DNA of 64,000 nucleotides from Topomyia yanbarensis (GCF_030247195.1 NC_080671.1:101853845-101917844); one strand, 5' to 3'; counted from the first letter of the stretch, positions 12,105 to 25,269 are shown. Numbers and translations are program-made. Notes: a model not told the origin generated them from the sequence alone.

Positions 12105-12444
12105 TAGAATTTTACATGTCTTAAGCTTGAGCTTGTGCGCACTCCACAAGTATCACAGGAGGAGGATATTTTTATTAGTAAGAGTATCGAAGTTGGATCA
12201 CTTCTTCTTTACCGACGCCAGAGAGGTGACTTCACTATCTGGACTAGATATCGATCCACCAAACTCATAGACCGGGGACCAACGGCTTTACTTCCCTTCC
12301 GAAGGAAGACGTGACCACAGATTTTTTCACCTCAGAAAAATCTCAACGACCTCGGCTGGAATTGAACCCAGGCAAATTGGAATCAGTGGCGGTCACGCTT
12401 ACCACTCAACCACCGGCGCTGTTATAGAATTTTACATGTCTTAA
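12105..12444 (-). mobile_element. Full-length tRNA-derived SINE with a perfect 20-bp target-site duplication
   Basis: The duplication TAGAATTTTACATGTCTTAA lies at 12105-12124 and again at 12425-12444. The 300-bp insert between is in minus orientation. From about 12420 downward it reads GCGCCGGTGGTTGAGTGG (A-box TGGTTGAGTGG), then about 30 bp, then a B-box GGGTTCAATTCC near 12360, then a non-tRNA body. SINEs are non-autonomous; they are transcribed by Pol III and mobilised by a LINE reverse transcriptase. The perfect TSD points to a relatively recent insertion compared with its surroundings. It may be related to the Feilai type of Aedes, but I cannot confirm the family without a search. Confidence 0.85.
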
Positions 12445-12449
12445 TCTAA

Positions 12450-13380
12450 AAAACTACGAGTCTCAACTCGGTGAGCTTGTGATATATAGTGACGTTTATG
12501 TATGCGTATTTCGTCAATGTAACTGTATGTCGGTATAGTAAACACGTGTTCTCAGTGAGCAGAGGGTTATTGGTTGTCGGTTCGAATCCCAGTTCTAATT
12601 GATTTCGATTCGGTTTATTCTTCTTAGAAGCAAATATCGCACTGGTTTGCCAGACCGTACCTTGCTTCGATTTCGCTGGTCTTGCGGAACAATAAGCTTG
12701 ACCAGTTTTGCTTAACCCTTAAAGGCGAAAGTAGATTTTTTTCAAATTTCGTGAAAATTGTCTTACAGCTCCAATACGTTACTACGACATCTTTTCGCAA
12801 TGTTGTTTTGAAACAGAATTGCGCCCTTAGGGGTTTAGAACAAATATCAAGTTTTCATTTTGGATCTAGAGTAGATTTGGTGCTAAATCACTGCCAGATA
12901 CTGATGATCCATGACTGACATTCAGTAGTCAAAAATTCTTCATCAGGAAACATTTCTGTTATTGTTCTTAGCCAATGACCGAACGCGAAAACGGTAAAGC
13001 GTACAGCAATTATGTCTTCTGGGATGTTTTAAGATGATCCAAGACCTTTATTTTGATGATATATTCATAGGGATTAATCCCCCTGAAAGTGAGATATTTG
13101 CTACAATTTTTTTAAAGAATGAAAAACAAAATAAAATATTAAGTGTCAAAGAACTTGTTTTTGCGAACATTTTTACTGAAGACCACAAATCTCTTTTATA
13201 GTACACTCGAAGTTGTTGACCGTTGTTGCAATTTTTGATGAGCAGTCCGAAAACACTATTGACGTAAACTCGGCCGTTTTCTGAACTTGTTAGAATGAGA
13301 TTTAAAAAGTTATACTATTAAATTGACTTTAAGGGGACCATCCACAAACAACCAGTCATCATGTCGAAGATATTAAAGAT
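12450..13380. other. Non-coding stretch, nothing assigned
   Basis: Contains an isolated B-box-like GGTTCGAATCCC at 12581-12592 without a partner A-box or tRNA fold. No gene is supported. Confidence 0.3.
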
Positions 13381-13392
13381 AAAGATTTAGTG

Positions 13393-13442
13393 TCTTCAAC
13401 AAAGTTGTTGGCAAAAGCTATTGACAACTTTGTCGAAGACAT
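13393..13442. repeat. Short hairpin built from two inverted CTTCRACAAAGTTGT words
   Basis: TGTCTTCAACAAAGTTGT and its diverged complement ACAACTTTGTCGAAGACA are separated by a 14-bp loop. The same word recurs in unrelated inverted repeats at 57-60 kb. Confidence 0.6.
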
Positions 13443-13449
13443 AATTTTG

Positions 13450-16400
13450 ATACATGCGCTTACAAGAAAGTTGGTAAATATATTTCACTTTTAGGAGGAT
13501 TAATCACTAAAGAACAACATCATATGAAAGGGCTTATAGTTTCAACAAAATCCTCCGAAGACGTCATTGATCCAAATTTAACGATTTGGGCGTAATTAAT
13601 AAATCGCACGATTTTGGCGAAAATCGAAATCACTGTGCACTGGCGGTAGGTATGCTCTAACCAGTCGAGCGCCAGTCAGCTATTCTTCTTTACTACAGTC
13701 GTGGGGATTGGGAGTGGACCAAAAATGACGAATTTTACGATCGAGCACACATCGCTTTATAGGACTTTAAGTGCGATCTTGTAGACAGTACGAAAACGTT
13801 GCCTTTCAGGATTGAAGGTCGCCATATTCGGGGCCGGAAAAAGGTTAGCTTTTGTTTGATTCATTCCCAAAAACAGCTGACAAAAATGTAGCAGGTAGAA
13901 TAAATGCCGTTCTGTACGATCCTTTTTTCCCTTGTTACCTGTTTCGTCGCGTAGCGATTGGACAGAGTCAGGAAGGGAACAGCTACCTAGGGAAAAACGC
14001 ACCGTCCTTAATTTCTCTACGCTTCCAGCCTAAATCAATTTGACGTAAAATGATTCCCACTTGTGCATTTTATGTTTCGTGACCGCCATACCTCAACTCT
14101 ACTGCAGTTCCTTGGCTGTGAATTGTGTTTTGGGAAGGGAAAACGGTACACTACACGAGAAGAACGCCACAGGAGAAAATGATGACGAAATTATCGCAAA
14201 AAAAATACCGCTGTTGAGGGTGCATAATTGCATTATGTCAGGAAGCATCGTGAATGATGAGGACTACCCCTGGCGGGAATGATACAGAGAACTGTAGGAA
14301 GGTTACAAATAAATTTATTAGTTTCTGTCACGTTTAAAGGGGTTGGAGTGATGCGTGTAATTTCTGCGAGAAAATTCGTAGAAATTTGGCTGACGGAGAA
14401 AGGGGAACTTTAGGGTTCTTGAATAGGGAATAAATTGAAGGGCGCACGTGTTGGAGAAATTTAGAATGAGTTACACGGTCTAGTGGGTTAACTCACAGAG
14501 CCCGGAACATATTTTACAATCGAAAAGAGGTAGACTTTGATTATACTGAAATTGATTGCTCGCCTTCCACATTCGATTACCCGGATAATCGAAGGATTAT
14601 TGTAAATTGGTTGATCGGAATAGGTATGTGGGTTTTAAAGAATCGCGCAATTTTGTGATTATGCTTTTAATGTTTTTTAATTCTCTCGCTTTTTCACGTA
14701 ATTTTTAACAGATTGGTATACAAAATAGCCACGTCAGTAGGATGTTCATACGCCCCTACAACCCTTTGATTTCAGTTTAAACCAAAAAAAATTCCTCGAG
14801 TTTACATTACAAACAATTTGTCTTAAATAGACTTCTATAAATAAAATTATGGTTACTGTAAATCGTCTTCATTCACTAAATTGTTTCCTTTTCAGATTCC
14901 ACTACTTTTTAAGTGTCATACTATTAGAATTCGCGCAACAAAAAGGATTGAACTAAAACTGGACCTAGACAGGGATATCACCTTCAAAGCTGACAAAAAC
15001 TACAGACGAAAAAATCACTGCGTAATTTCTCGGCTGATCGCCTTCTATCCTTTCTTTCTTTGAGATCGAGTGTCTACATTCTTACTAAATGCTTAGCACA
15101 CACACCATCTTCGATCAACGATTTTGGTTTTGTTTTCAAACCTATTTGAAAGTTACACTTGAAATACCGTTTGTCAGCTGATCGACTATAGAATCTAATA
15201 AGTGTTAAATTTCCTCCACCTAAAAACCAGACCGAACCAAAACCAGAAATCGGGAAGAATCCAACAGGGCCAACAAAAACACTCTCCCATTCGGGAATGT
15301 AAGAGAAAATTGTAGAAAAACAAAACCCAGCTGTTAACACTGAACAGGGGGAAAAATTAAATGTAAACAAATGAGAAACAGGGAGGAAAATAAAAATGTG
15401 TACGCGTTTTCAATTGGATTTCGAAGCTGCTACGGGTTAGGTGCTAAATAAATGGGAAACGACACCCGCACTGTGTTGACTGTGTGTAGCAAACACAGGC
15501 AGAAGGTAACCAAAAAAAATACTGTAACGACAAAGCAACGCTACACGAAAACATACCCGTCTGCAGCAAACATATGATCACCAAAATTCGTCGAATGTTT
15601 TCGGGGCACACGAACGAACGCAGCTCTTATTCCGCGTTCGTTTCGGCTACCGGAAAGGAAACATGTGAGTTGGAGGGAGTCGGGAAAAAACGTGCATGTA
15701 TGTGTGTATAATCATATGACATTAGGGAAACCGTCCCTTTCTCTGGATGCGAAAGTGAGAGGAAAAAACTAGAAACATAATTTGAAAATTATGCTTGGAA
15801 GAAAACAAGTGTCGCACACCGCACCGCGGCAGGAATGGAATATTCCAACATGATTTGGTGCGATGGCACCAATACAAGCGAACTTTGTAAGCTTCGATGT
15901 AACATGTAAGGCATAGTAGGCTGGAGAGGAAAGTTCCGGGTTTTGTTATCCTTGAATTTCGTTTTTGATCACTTGGAGGTTCAATCGCAGTAAGCGCGTT
16001 CCGAGCATGATAAATGGGAATATGAATGATGGTAAATTTTAAAACCCGTATGCCAAATTAGGATTTGACGCACTATTTAAAATGTTATTGGAAAGTCAAC
16101 CAGAGGAACTCATGCACTCGTAATCATTAGACGCGGTCGACATATTTTTATAAAAATGTAATGAAGCTCAATTAGTAGGAAAGGGAGAGAATCTTTTTGG
16201 AATTTTCCAATGTCTTCATAAGCTTCTAAATATTAATCGATCTTTTTTAATTCATTATTTTTGGCACGGTTCGTTGCGTTAGCTTATGGTTCGTTTAAAA
16301 CAATACAAGCTGTTTTTTCCACACCATTGCGCAGTGATTTTTTTTGCCAAAAACGTGCGAAAAATTGTTCACGCGAAAACAATGATGTCTTCTGGAATGC

Positions 16401-17430
16401 ATTATGATAAATCAATTTATTTTGGTGATATAGTTTCTATGATTATTACCCCTTAAAGAATACAACTAAAGTTTGGTTGTGATTCAAGTATCGCTTCACC
16501 TTAACTGAGCCGCGAGTCTTTTCTACTTCCATAGCAAAAAGCACACGGTAGAGAGGCCCCTGGCAATGGCTAAACCTTGGGCAAAGGCGTACAGGAATTA
16601 ATATCCAAATTACGATGCGGTTTGGTGCTTTTTGTTCGATTGGAGGGACTAGGTGCAATGATTGTTAAGTTATTGTATGTACAGCAGTTACTATTCTAGC
16701 AACTGTTTGGGATTCAGTTGAAGATATTGAAGAGTGTATGTTAGGTTTGATTGAAACAGGTTCATTTTTGTTGGTTGCTTCTGCAGATGGTTTTTCATGG
16801 TGCGTCGTCTGATTACAGTACGGGCACGTAGGAATCTGTCTTTGGTGAGTACAAAGCGTAGTTTGTGTAATTTCATTTGTATGTCTTTTGAATTATATAG
16901 TCAGGTAACAAGTAAAAAGGCATTTCGAACCGGTATCATTACCACAAGAACACCACCAGGAATGCCCGAGAAGAATTTTTTCCAAGTATCAGATGTAACT
17001 GGCTCCCTTTCTCTGTATTGCGACATGTGTTTTCCAATCAGTTCACGGGGGTAGAAGATACTAAATTGTGTTTTTTTCTGAAGAAAGCGACCACGGACTC
17101 CTTAGAAATCACCCTGGGTTGCTGCGGTCCCTCATAGATAAACATCGATTTTTAGTTTATTAGGAATGTTATTGAAATTTCAATATACACTCGGAAAATA
17201 TATTTTTCTTCGCGGATCCCCAGCAACGACTTCACGGCCCCCTAGGGGTCCGCGGATCCAAGGTTGAAAATTATTCTATTTAGACATTGCTACATAAGCG
17301 CATTCACGATTTTTTTTTCCGAGAGTTGTCCTACTGGAGTTGTAAATCTAGGTTCACGGAAGGGCTCCCCGTCAGAATCACACACTACTATTGCAGACGA
17401 GACAGGCAATATCGCCCACTAAAACACTGC
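13450..17430. other. Long non-coding stretch
   Basis: Frames of up to 98 codons occur on both strands, but none shows a domain, a believable splice context or repeat-encoded homology. The 15380-15900 part is GC-richer and less repeat-like, so it could be intronic regulatory DNA. That is speculation. Confidence 0.3.
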
Positions 17431-17439
17431 TTAAGATCA

Positions 17440-18600
17440 ATTGCAACGGACCGTGATTCTGAATGTGATGTTCATTGTACGGTTCGGATAAGTGTATTAT
17501 CGCGAAAGGCGCGAGCATTTGTACGTTAACGTGTTCAATCGCGTGTGCGTTTGTATATCGCGTGTGCTAACGTGTATGTAACTTCGCGTGTATAAATTCT
17601 ATTTTATAACCGTGTGCCTTGTGCATATTCGCGTGTGTTCTTAGATGATAGCGCGCGGACCGTGAATCTAATACTTAATTTTTGATGTTCGGTTCAGATG
17701 CTAGAAGAAAGCGAGATCTTCCATATTACTAGAGTTCCCGGTCATGTCGCCATGGAAGGTGTCTAGTGGATATGTGCTTTATTGTTTGATTGGTCCAACT
17801 GAATGTATGGGCCTAAGTTGCTAGGACGAAGGGTAATGATTTTCAGACGTTTATAGGTTCGCGTTTGAGACCGCGTTTGAAACTTCGTAAGTGCTAAAAT
17901 GTTCACCCTACTACCGGGGTGTTATCAAGTTTGCGCGATCCCGGGCGTAGGTGTGCGTTGTTGATCGTGAAGGGCTTAAGCGTTCGTATGTTAACGTGTT
18001 TGTCGCGTGGGCTCGCGTGCATGTGACTTCGCGCGTGCAAAACTGGATTTTGTAACCATATGACCATTCATATATACGCGTGCGTTCTTGGATGGTCACG
18101 CAGACCGTCATTCTGATATTTAGTTTACGGTGTGCAATTCACATTAGGACAGGGAGTGAGTTACCCCATATCACTAGTGCCCGGTCATGTCGCCATGGAA
18201 CGTGTTGCCCAGTGGATATGAGAGCTTTCTTTTTTAATTGATCCAATTGAAGGCATGGATCTACTCTGCTGATACCAAGGATAGAATCTTCCAGAATTGA
18301 CCGAATCATGATCGTGCAAGCGCAGGAGTTTTTAGGCTCACGCTTGAGACCGCGTTTGAAAATTTATAAGCGCTGAGACGTTCACCTTATCACCGGGATG
18401 TTATCATGTTTGCGAGATCGCGGGTATAGGTGTCGTGGATGGTCGCGAAGGGCTCAAGCATTTGTATGTTAACGTGCTTGTCAAGTGTATGTGACCTTGC
18501 GTGTATAAATTCGATTTTATAAGCATGTGGCGTATATTCTTGAATGATCGTGCGCGGACGGTGAATCTGATGCTATACAAGTCCATTCACGAATTACATA
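17440..18600. repeat. Tandem repeat, about 2.5 units of 443-479 bp
   Basis: Landmarks recur in order. CCCGGTCATGTCGCCATGGA is at 17737 and 18180 (443 bp apart). TTGAGACCGCGTTTGAAA is near 17865 and 18345 (479 bp apart, so units differ by indels). GCGTGTATAAATTC-ATTTTATAA is near 17590 and 18500, with a diverged middle copy near 18030. GCGCGGACSGTGAATCT is near 17653 and 18550. Units are rich in CGTGT and GCGTTTG words, GC-richer than the surroundings. No unit carries a shared open frame. This is a minisatellite or local segmental duplication. Confidence 0.8.
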
Positions 18601-18609
18601 TATTTCTGC

Positions 18610-21600
18610 TTAAAACAATGGCAGCCATTTATGCCTGGTTCAGCAATGCCAGATCCCGTCAACTGGTTCAAAATGTACCCATCTGTGTAGACAATTGCTG
18701 AGCCTGGACGACGAATACTTCAGTTAATATTTTTTCCGTTTCTTTGTTTCTCACTTGATGAAGCGGAATGAAATGCAACATTGCATCTAATGGTTTTGAT
18801 GGTGTACTTCACACTTTAGTTTCACCTAACTTTTTTTTGAATTGATGTCTCCTCTGTTTTGAGCCTCTAAACTAGAGAGGCATATGTTATTTATTTTTTA
18901 TTAATTGTTCTATTGGACAGCACATTCATAGAGCAGTAGTTGCTAAACTTACAATCTGCATCAATATGTGCATTCCAGGTAAGTTTTTCATCTAGTATTA
19001 ATTTCAATTACCTTACCTCAGAAGACATTCTAATCACTGGTCCGTCAAACTTCATGTGTTGATAAGGAAGATTTTCTTTTTCGATTAAGTCGGGTTATGA
19101 TAGTTTTAGAGAGATTTATGTTCAGGCCCTCATGTTTATATCACTTCGAAACGAAATTTAATGCAGATTGCATCCTATTTGAGATAACATTAGTCAAATT
19201 TTCCCCTCGCGACGATTACACCATCGTCTAAAAGACATAAAATCACTTCGTATCCAACTTCAGTGAATTATTTCAATAGCTCGTCTACACCACAATGATC
19301 ACAGTTAGGGTGAAGAAACTCCGCCTTGCAGGCATCCCTTGTGCGTCTTCTTCATAGTCAGTGTTATGTTTTCAAGCCTGGTAGTTTTTTCACGATCTCG
19401 TAATCGTATTGAGTTGCTTCTTTCGCTGATTTGTTGCTTTGAAACTTGAATCAAAATTCGCCCATCGAGTCGTCATCGACCCCGTGCACAGGGTGACGAG
19501 CCCGGACTTAAGCCCAAACATGGGGATGTTACGAGATGTTCTCACTATTATTTTTCTCGTTTTATCCGCGTTTCAGGAACATTTCCACGAAATTTTAGAT
19601 GATTTGAACGAAAAATGAATTTTTGACAGACTTTAAACAGGCTCCAGTATTTTTGCATGATTTGACCATAGATACTCCCGGTTATTTTCGATTTTTCGAA
19701 GAGTCCGGTGCGTTGGTCAAGTGCCGTGACTCTGAAGAGACGAAGTTGAAATGCAAACACCTTGACTAATTGTAATTAGGTTTTCTGCTATTCATGCATA
19801 AAGATGGTTTTAAACCAATTTTCTCCCTAGGGAGTAATACAGCAAGAAAAAATTGGTTTTCACATTACTTCAATAAAGTCACATGATGGTTTATAATTAT
19901 TATTAAGAGAGCTGTTTATCACAAACATTTATCAAACACGAAACTTCAAACGCCATAACAACAATAACCCCCGTGAATGCCCGCTTTCACACTATACTTT
20001 TTCGAAAGCTTTTAATTTAATTTAAATCTTTGAAATGAACTTATGCTAGCTTAACGAAAAATTTACTATCAGCGGTCAATTTTTTTTACAAATTGAAATT
20101 TCCAATGGACACACATGGATATTACCGATATAAATTTTGAATAATCACATCATATCTAGAATGAAGACAAGAATATATGCACAACTTTCAAATCACATTG
20201 AGAGGATGATCTATGAGGATTTCATTAGTAAACGAAAAAGAGGAACCGATTTGAAAGAGTGCTTTCTTAGATGGTAAAAGTATCAATTGTTTAAAATTCG
20301 GTAGATGCTTCTTGAAATATGTCATTAAATTACCTGTTATATTTAGTAAACACAGTTGAATCCATGCTAGCTGCATTCTAGCCATTTAGTAACATTGTTT
20401 TGATCAGAATTGGTCTTTATGGTAAACGATATAACCCAAACCCAAAATAAATCGATTTTGAATTAACTAGATGGGCAAAAATGCATATTAAATTATGCTT
20501 TGAAGAATTATTTTATATGTTCCTAATCCTAAGTTACTTGAAACAAACCATCCTGCCGAGTAGTGCATGGATTTTTTGTTATATAAATTAAGCCAAAAAT
20601 AAATTCAACGTTCGATGATCATTCAAACACGTCTTATTTCACCCGTTCATCCAAATAATCATTTTTAAGGCACTATAATGAGATGTAAATCAGTTCGTTC
20701 CAACATTAGTAATGAATTCAGTGTCCCATAATTACTGTAAAAAACTCAACTGACCCATAAATACAGAATACTTTTTGAGCCACCCTAATAAGTTAATTTT
20801 TAATTTATTAAAATGATGATGAAGATGATTATGCAGCAAACCCAAATCAGTGTACGGGCTATGCCAATGGCTACAATTGCTTTTAACAGCAGAGTCAAAC
20901 GACTTTCAATTGATCGCTGTATGAAGGGCCAAAAAGGTTTGGATCCACAAGCAGAAGTTCTAATACGCTCTCCACAGGGACAAAGAATCTCCTTCCAACA
21001 TTAAAATCCAGACGTTTGAATAGTCGTTAAGGTGCTACCGGATGGCTTGTATGGGGAGTGCGCGTCAAACTTACCGTACCGTGACATTAACATTTCCGAA
21101 AAATAAATGAACCTTCAAGACACTATAATTATTTATTTAGCCACCCTAATGAATAACAAATAAGTTTTAATATCGAAAACCATTCCGAGCACGAAAATAA
21201 TTATAATTATTATTGAAAGAACTGCTTCGACAAAATAAATAGTTTTGAGCCACAGTAACGATTAGTAATTTTTTAATATAATTATTTTAATATTTTTAAT
21301 ATAATTGAAAAACAACTTCAGCGTATCAAAATTACATAAAACCATCTTATTCGAAAAAGTATAACGAAATTTTGACTAAAGTCTACCTTCAATTCTAAGC
21401 CAAGCCACTGATTTTACCGTTTTTCTGCTTGGGCTAACGTGTTAAATGATATCATTATTGAATGGCGTAGGTGATGGAACTGCATAAAGGCGACCTCCGT
21501 AAGTCTAAGCTCCAATTTCAGCTTCAGAAGTATTTCCATCTAACAGATAATCGGTCGAATTTCTCAAAATTTAAAGTATACTATCGCTGTTGTGGTCCGG

Positions 21601-21790
21601 AGCAACGCTTTTCCAGTAAATTCCACAGATGGTGTCAAGAATAAGAGCGGTATTTTTTTACATTGAAACAATACACAATAGATCGAGTGATTGGTTGTTG
21701 TAGATAACTTTGTTCGGTTGTAGTCATGATTCGGATTGAAGTAGAATGCATATTTTGATGGTTATGTAGAAATATTTTTAGATATTTTCA
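18610..21790. other. Long non-coding stretch
   Basis: AT-rich, with no bounded repeat and no gene I can support. The small frames near 19548-19760 and 20188-20385 lack any recognisable feature. Confidence 0.3.
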
Positions 21791-21796
21791 GAATTT

Positions 21797-22255
21797 TTGA
21801 CAACCTACTCACATCACATTGCAGTCGGAATATTGTCGATGGATCGCAAGTTGACACATCGATGTACAGAACTCAATGCTGCGATCTACCTTGAACCTCT
21901 TCTACTAACAAAGATTGAGCAGCTAGGTGCGTCGTTTGACTTTACCGGATGGCCTAAATTCTATTTTGTCGATCTGTTACAAGCTTTGACAAAATGAATC
22001 GCATATCATTTTCGGTTTTGCTCCTGTACTAAACCAGTGTAGAATAAAAAAGAAATCGACTGATTACACCCAAGTTTGAACGAGTGTAGCGCCAACTTCA
22101 ACAACGAAAGTTTCATCAACGTGCCAATTTGAACCCCAAAGAAGCATTCTAGGACCTTTGCTATTCTTCCTGTTTTTCAAAGATGTTTCCTATGTCGTCT
22201 CACCGGGATGCATACTTATACACTTTGACGACCTCAAATTATTTCCATAGAAGAT
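21797..22255 (+). pseudogene. Non-LTR retrotransposon reverse transcriptase fragment
   Basis: The plus-strand translation contains a palm-like block, TELNAAIYLEPLLL, with KIEQLGASFDFTGW and a shifted continuation. After a frameshift, near 22150, comes SILGPLLFFLFFKDV (the usual QGS-LGPLLF motif region) and then HFDDLKLF, corresponding to the catalytic FADD box with Ala lost. The order matches the Jockey superfamily. Stops, frameshifts and truncation make it a dead fragment. It abuts the long palindrome starting near 22375. Confidence 0.65.
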
Positions 22256-22374
22256 TGTATTGCATTTCAGCAACAATATGGTACAAGTATGGCCAGAATA
22301 AGCTAATAAGAAAAGGTGTAGTGTCTTGAATAGTGAGTAAGGTTTTTAATGAGCATATGAAATGTATCTTCAAA

Positions 22375-24590
22375 TGGGCGTTATCTTCCAACTGAGGAAT
22401 TCCACGAAGATCCGTCCGAAAATCTTTAAAATCGTGACCGACCATCTTAGATTCCAATGAAACTTTACACGTTTCACCGTCATGCAAGACTAAATATTTT
22501 CCACAGGTAATAAGATTACTTTGACTCAAGAGCAACTTTTCAAAAGGGCGTAAACGTTTCTACGTGCATGAATTTCAAATTTTTTTTTGTTCGATTACTG
22601 TATTTTATACAGCAAAACTATCTGAGAACGAGTTACAGAGAATTGTATTGCATTTCATACTTCTGTCTACTACTTCTGTCTGAAAAAAATATACACTAAA
22701 AAAATGTTATGTCATTTTTCAAAAAAACAAAAATTTATGATAAAAATTTAAATTGCGAAAAAACCCATTTTTGTTACCGAAAACCTAAAGAGAAAAGAAA
22801 CATTTTGAATGTGATTGCATGATGGAGAAAAAATCGGTAAAAAAGTTTTCCTAACAATAACTTCGTACATGTTTTTAAATTTCATACTAATAGGCATGCA
22901 AAATTGTAATTCTATTACAGAATATAATTCTAAGCACCATTTAAAATCAAAATGCATTTAACAAAAATATTCCAAAATGCGATAGTTTTCGAGATATTTG
23001 AAATTTTGCTCCTTCAAAAACAATTAATTCGTGTAGATATGCTCTTTTTAAAAGTTATTTGCGTTACCCCATCAAAAAATGTCAAAAATTTAATGTTTAT
23101 AGTTTTAAAGACGTAAAAGCAACTTTTTTAGTGTATTTGGATCGTGGAGAAGCTTTCAATAAAAAGTTTTCCTAACAACAACTTTTGACATTTTTTTATA
23201 ATTCTTACTATTTGCAGTCAAAAATACAATTTTCTTTTCGAATATGATTCTAAACGCCATTTTAAATCGAAATGCTCTTAACAAAAATTTTCTAAAATGT
23301 AGTAGTTCTCGAGATATTTTAACTTTTGTTTTAACAACACAATTGTTTTGTTTTATTACGACCTTTTCATAAGTTAGTCGCGTTTCTCCAACTTTCTCTT
23401 TGACATCAAGGCGATATTGTGAAACATATTAAAGTTACATGAAAACAACCAACATATGATTCAGCTATATAGTTTAATCAACAGACCCTATGGTTGAAAT
23501 ATATTTTGGTTGCTTTCATGTAACTTTCAAATGGTTTACAATATCACCTTGATGTTAAAGAGAAAGTTGCACGAAAGTTTACAAGCCTTTTGAAAAACGT
23601 ATTATTGTTGATGGAGAAACGCGACTAATTTATGAAAAGGTCGTAATAAAACAAAACAATTGTGTTCTTAAAACAAAAGTTAAAATATCTCGAGAACTAC
23701 TACATTTTAGAAATTTTTTGTTAAGAGCATTTCGATTTAAAATGGCGTTTAGAATCATATTCGAAAAGCAAATTATATTTTTGACTGCAAATAGTATTTA
23801 TAAAAAAATGTCAAAAGTTGTTGTTAGGAAAACTTTTTTATTGAAAGCTTCCAAATACGCTAAAAAGGTTGCTTTTACGTCTTTAAAACGATAAACATTA
23901 AATTTTTGACAGTTTTTCATGGGGTAACGCGAATAACTTTTGAAAAGAGCATAATTACACGAATTAATTGTTTTTGAAGTAGCAAAATTTCAAATATCTC
24001 GAAAACTATCGCATGTTGGAAGATTTTTGTTAAATGCATTTTGATTTTAAATGGTGCTTAGAATTATATTCTGTAATAAAATTACAATTTTGTATGTCTA
24101 TTAGTATGAAATTTAAAAACATGTACGAAGTTATTGTTAGGAAAACTTTTTTACCGATTTTTTCTCCATCATGCAATCACAATCAAAATGTTTCTTTTCT
24201 CTTTAGGTTTTTGGTAACAAAATACAAAAATATTTAAAAAAATGGGTTTTTTCGCAATTTAATTTTTTATTATAAATTTTTGTTTTTTTGAAAAATGACA
24301 ACATTTTTTTCAGTGTATATTTTTTTCGGAAAGAAGTATTCATTCCCTGTAACTTGTTCTCAGATAGTTTTGCTGTATAAAATACAGTAATCGAACAAAA
24401 AAAAAATTGAAATTCATGCACGTAGAAACGTTTACGCCCTTTTGAAAAATTACTCTTGTATCAAAATATTCCAATTGCCAGAGAATATCATGGAGATTCA
24501 TACAGCGAACACACCTGCAAAGTTTCGTTCGAATCGACGATGGTCATATTTTGCGGTCGGCCGGTTTCTCATGGAATCCCTCAACTACAC
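22375..24590. mobile_element. 2.2-kb palindromic element (arms of about 1.1 kb)
   Basis: The left half reads as the reverse complement of the right half, with the symmetry centre near 23478. Matched landmarks include CGTTTACGCCCTTTTGAAAA (left 22536-22555 in complement, right near 24429), the TGCTGTATAAAATACAGTAA block (22601 and 24371), the CATTTTGATTTTAAATGG block (22950 and 24034) and the CGAGAACTACTACATTTTAG block (23300 and 23690). Outer ends, 22390-22540 and 24450-24590, are more diverged but still pair. A related half-copy lies at 35617-36400. No transposase is visible. It is a long foldback or TIR element; a transcript would form an extensive double-stranded RNA. Confidence 0.8.
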
Positions 24591-24825
24591 TTCATGAAGA
24601 CAATTACAAAATAAAAATGAATTATGAGCAGTATAGCTCTAAGATGGTGAAATCATCTTTTCTGTTGACAAAAAAGAAAATAAGGATAAAAAAATATCAA
24701 CGACTACAGAGGGAACTCAGCGCTATGTACCGTCTTCTATCACTTCGCGTTAGCCGTACAGAAGTCACTGTGAGCAATGTATTTAGGAAAAGAAGTACTT
24801 TATTTAGGAAAATCAAAATAAGATT

Positions 24826-25265
24826 ATGCCAAGCCGGTCAAAGACAACCACTTTTTTATACCAAACCTCATATATTGTACTGGTGGATTCGATACAAATC
24901 AACAAACAAATGTTAAACGTACCGACTTATCTAAACAAATTGTCTAAGTCTAGGATCAGAGCATCGTTCCGATCTTATCTTACTGACTGTCAATTCAGCG
25001 TAAACAAAAACTGTGCTTACTCTCAACTTTTTTTTAACTGGTCTGGGTATTTCACAGGGAAGCCACCTCATACCACCAATATTCATTCTCTATTATAATG
25101 ATGTAAAGTATTATCTCAAATCCTGTGGGGATGACCCCAAAATTTTCACTTCAGAAGCTCAACTAATGAATTTCATTTGAACTGTTTACCATCTGTTTTG
25201 AACTCTAATATAATCAGGTATTTAAATTCTGATAAATGTGATATGCAGAAAGGCACTAAGTATCT
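24826..25265 (+). pseudogene. Non-LTR retrotransposon reverse transcriptase fragment
   Basis: The plus-strand frames contain KLSKSRIRASFRSYLTD, then after a frameshift GISQGSHLIPPIFILYYNDV near 25046-25105, the equivalent of the GVPQGS-LGPLLF-LF-ND motif of Jockey-superfamily reverse transcriptases. There are multiple frame changes and stops, and no catalytic FADD box is found. It is a decayed fragment in the same orientation as that at 21797-22255, so both could be remnants of one element split by the palindromic insertion, although the reading order and overlap fit this poorly. Confidence 0.6.
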
Positions 25266-25269
25266 ATGC

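Noticed and set aside
12541..12612. Possible tRNA gene around GGTTCGAATCCC
   Set aside because: Only a T-loop/B-box-like word; no acceptor stem, anticodon arm or A-box at the right distance.
13630..13690. tRNA-like A-box half (complement reads GACTGGTTAGAGCATAC)
   Set aside because: No B-box at the expected spacing and no cloverleaf; at best a SINE scrap.
15074..15370. 98-codon minus-strand frame with hydrophobic, Gly/Phe-rich text
   Set aside because: Could suggest a membrane protein, but no start context, splice sites or homologous motif was seen.
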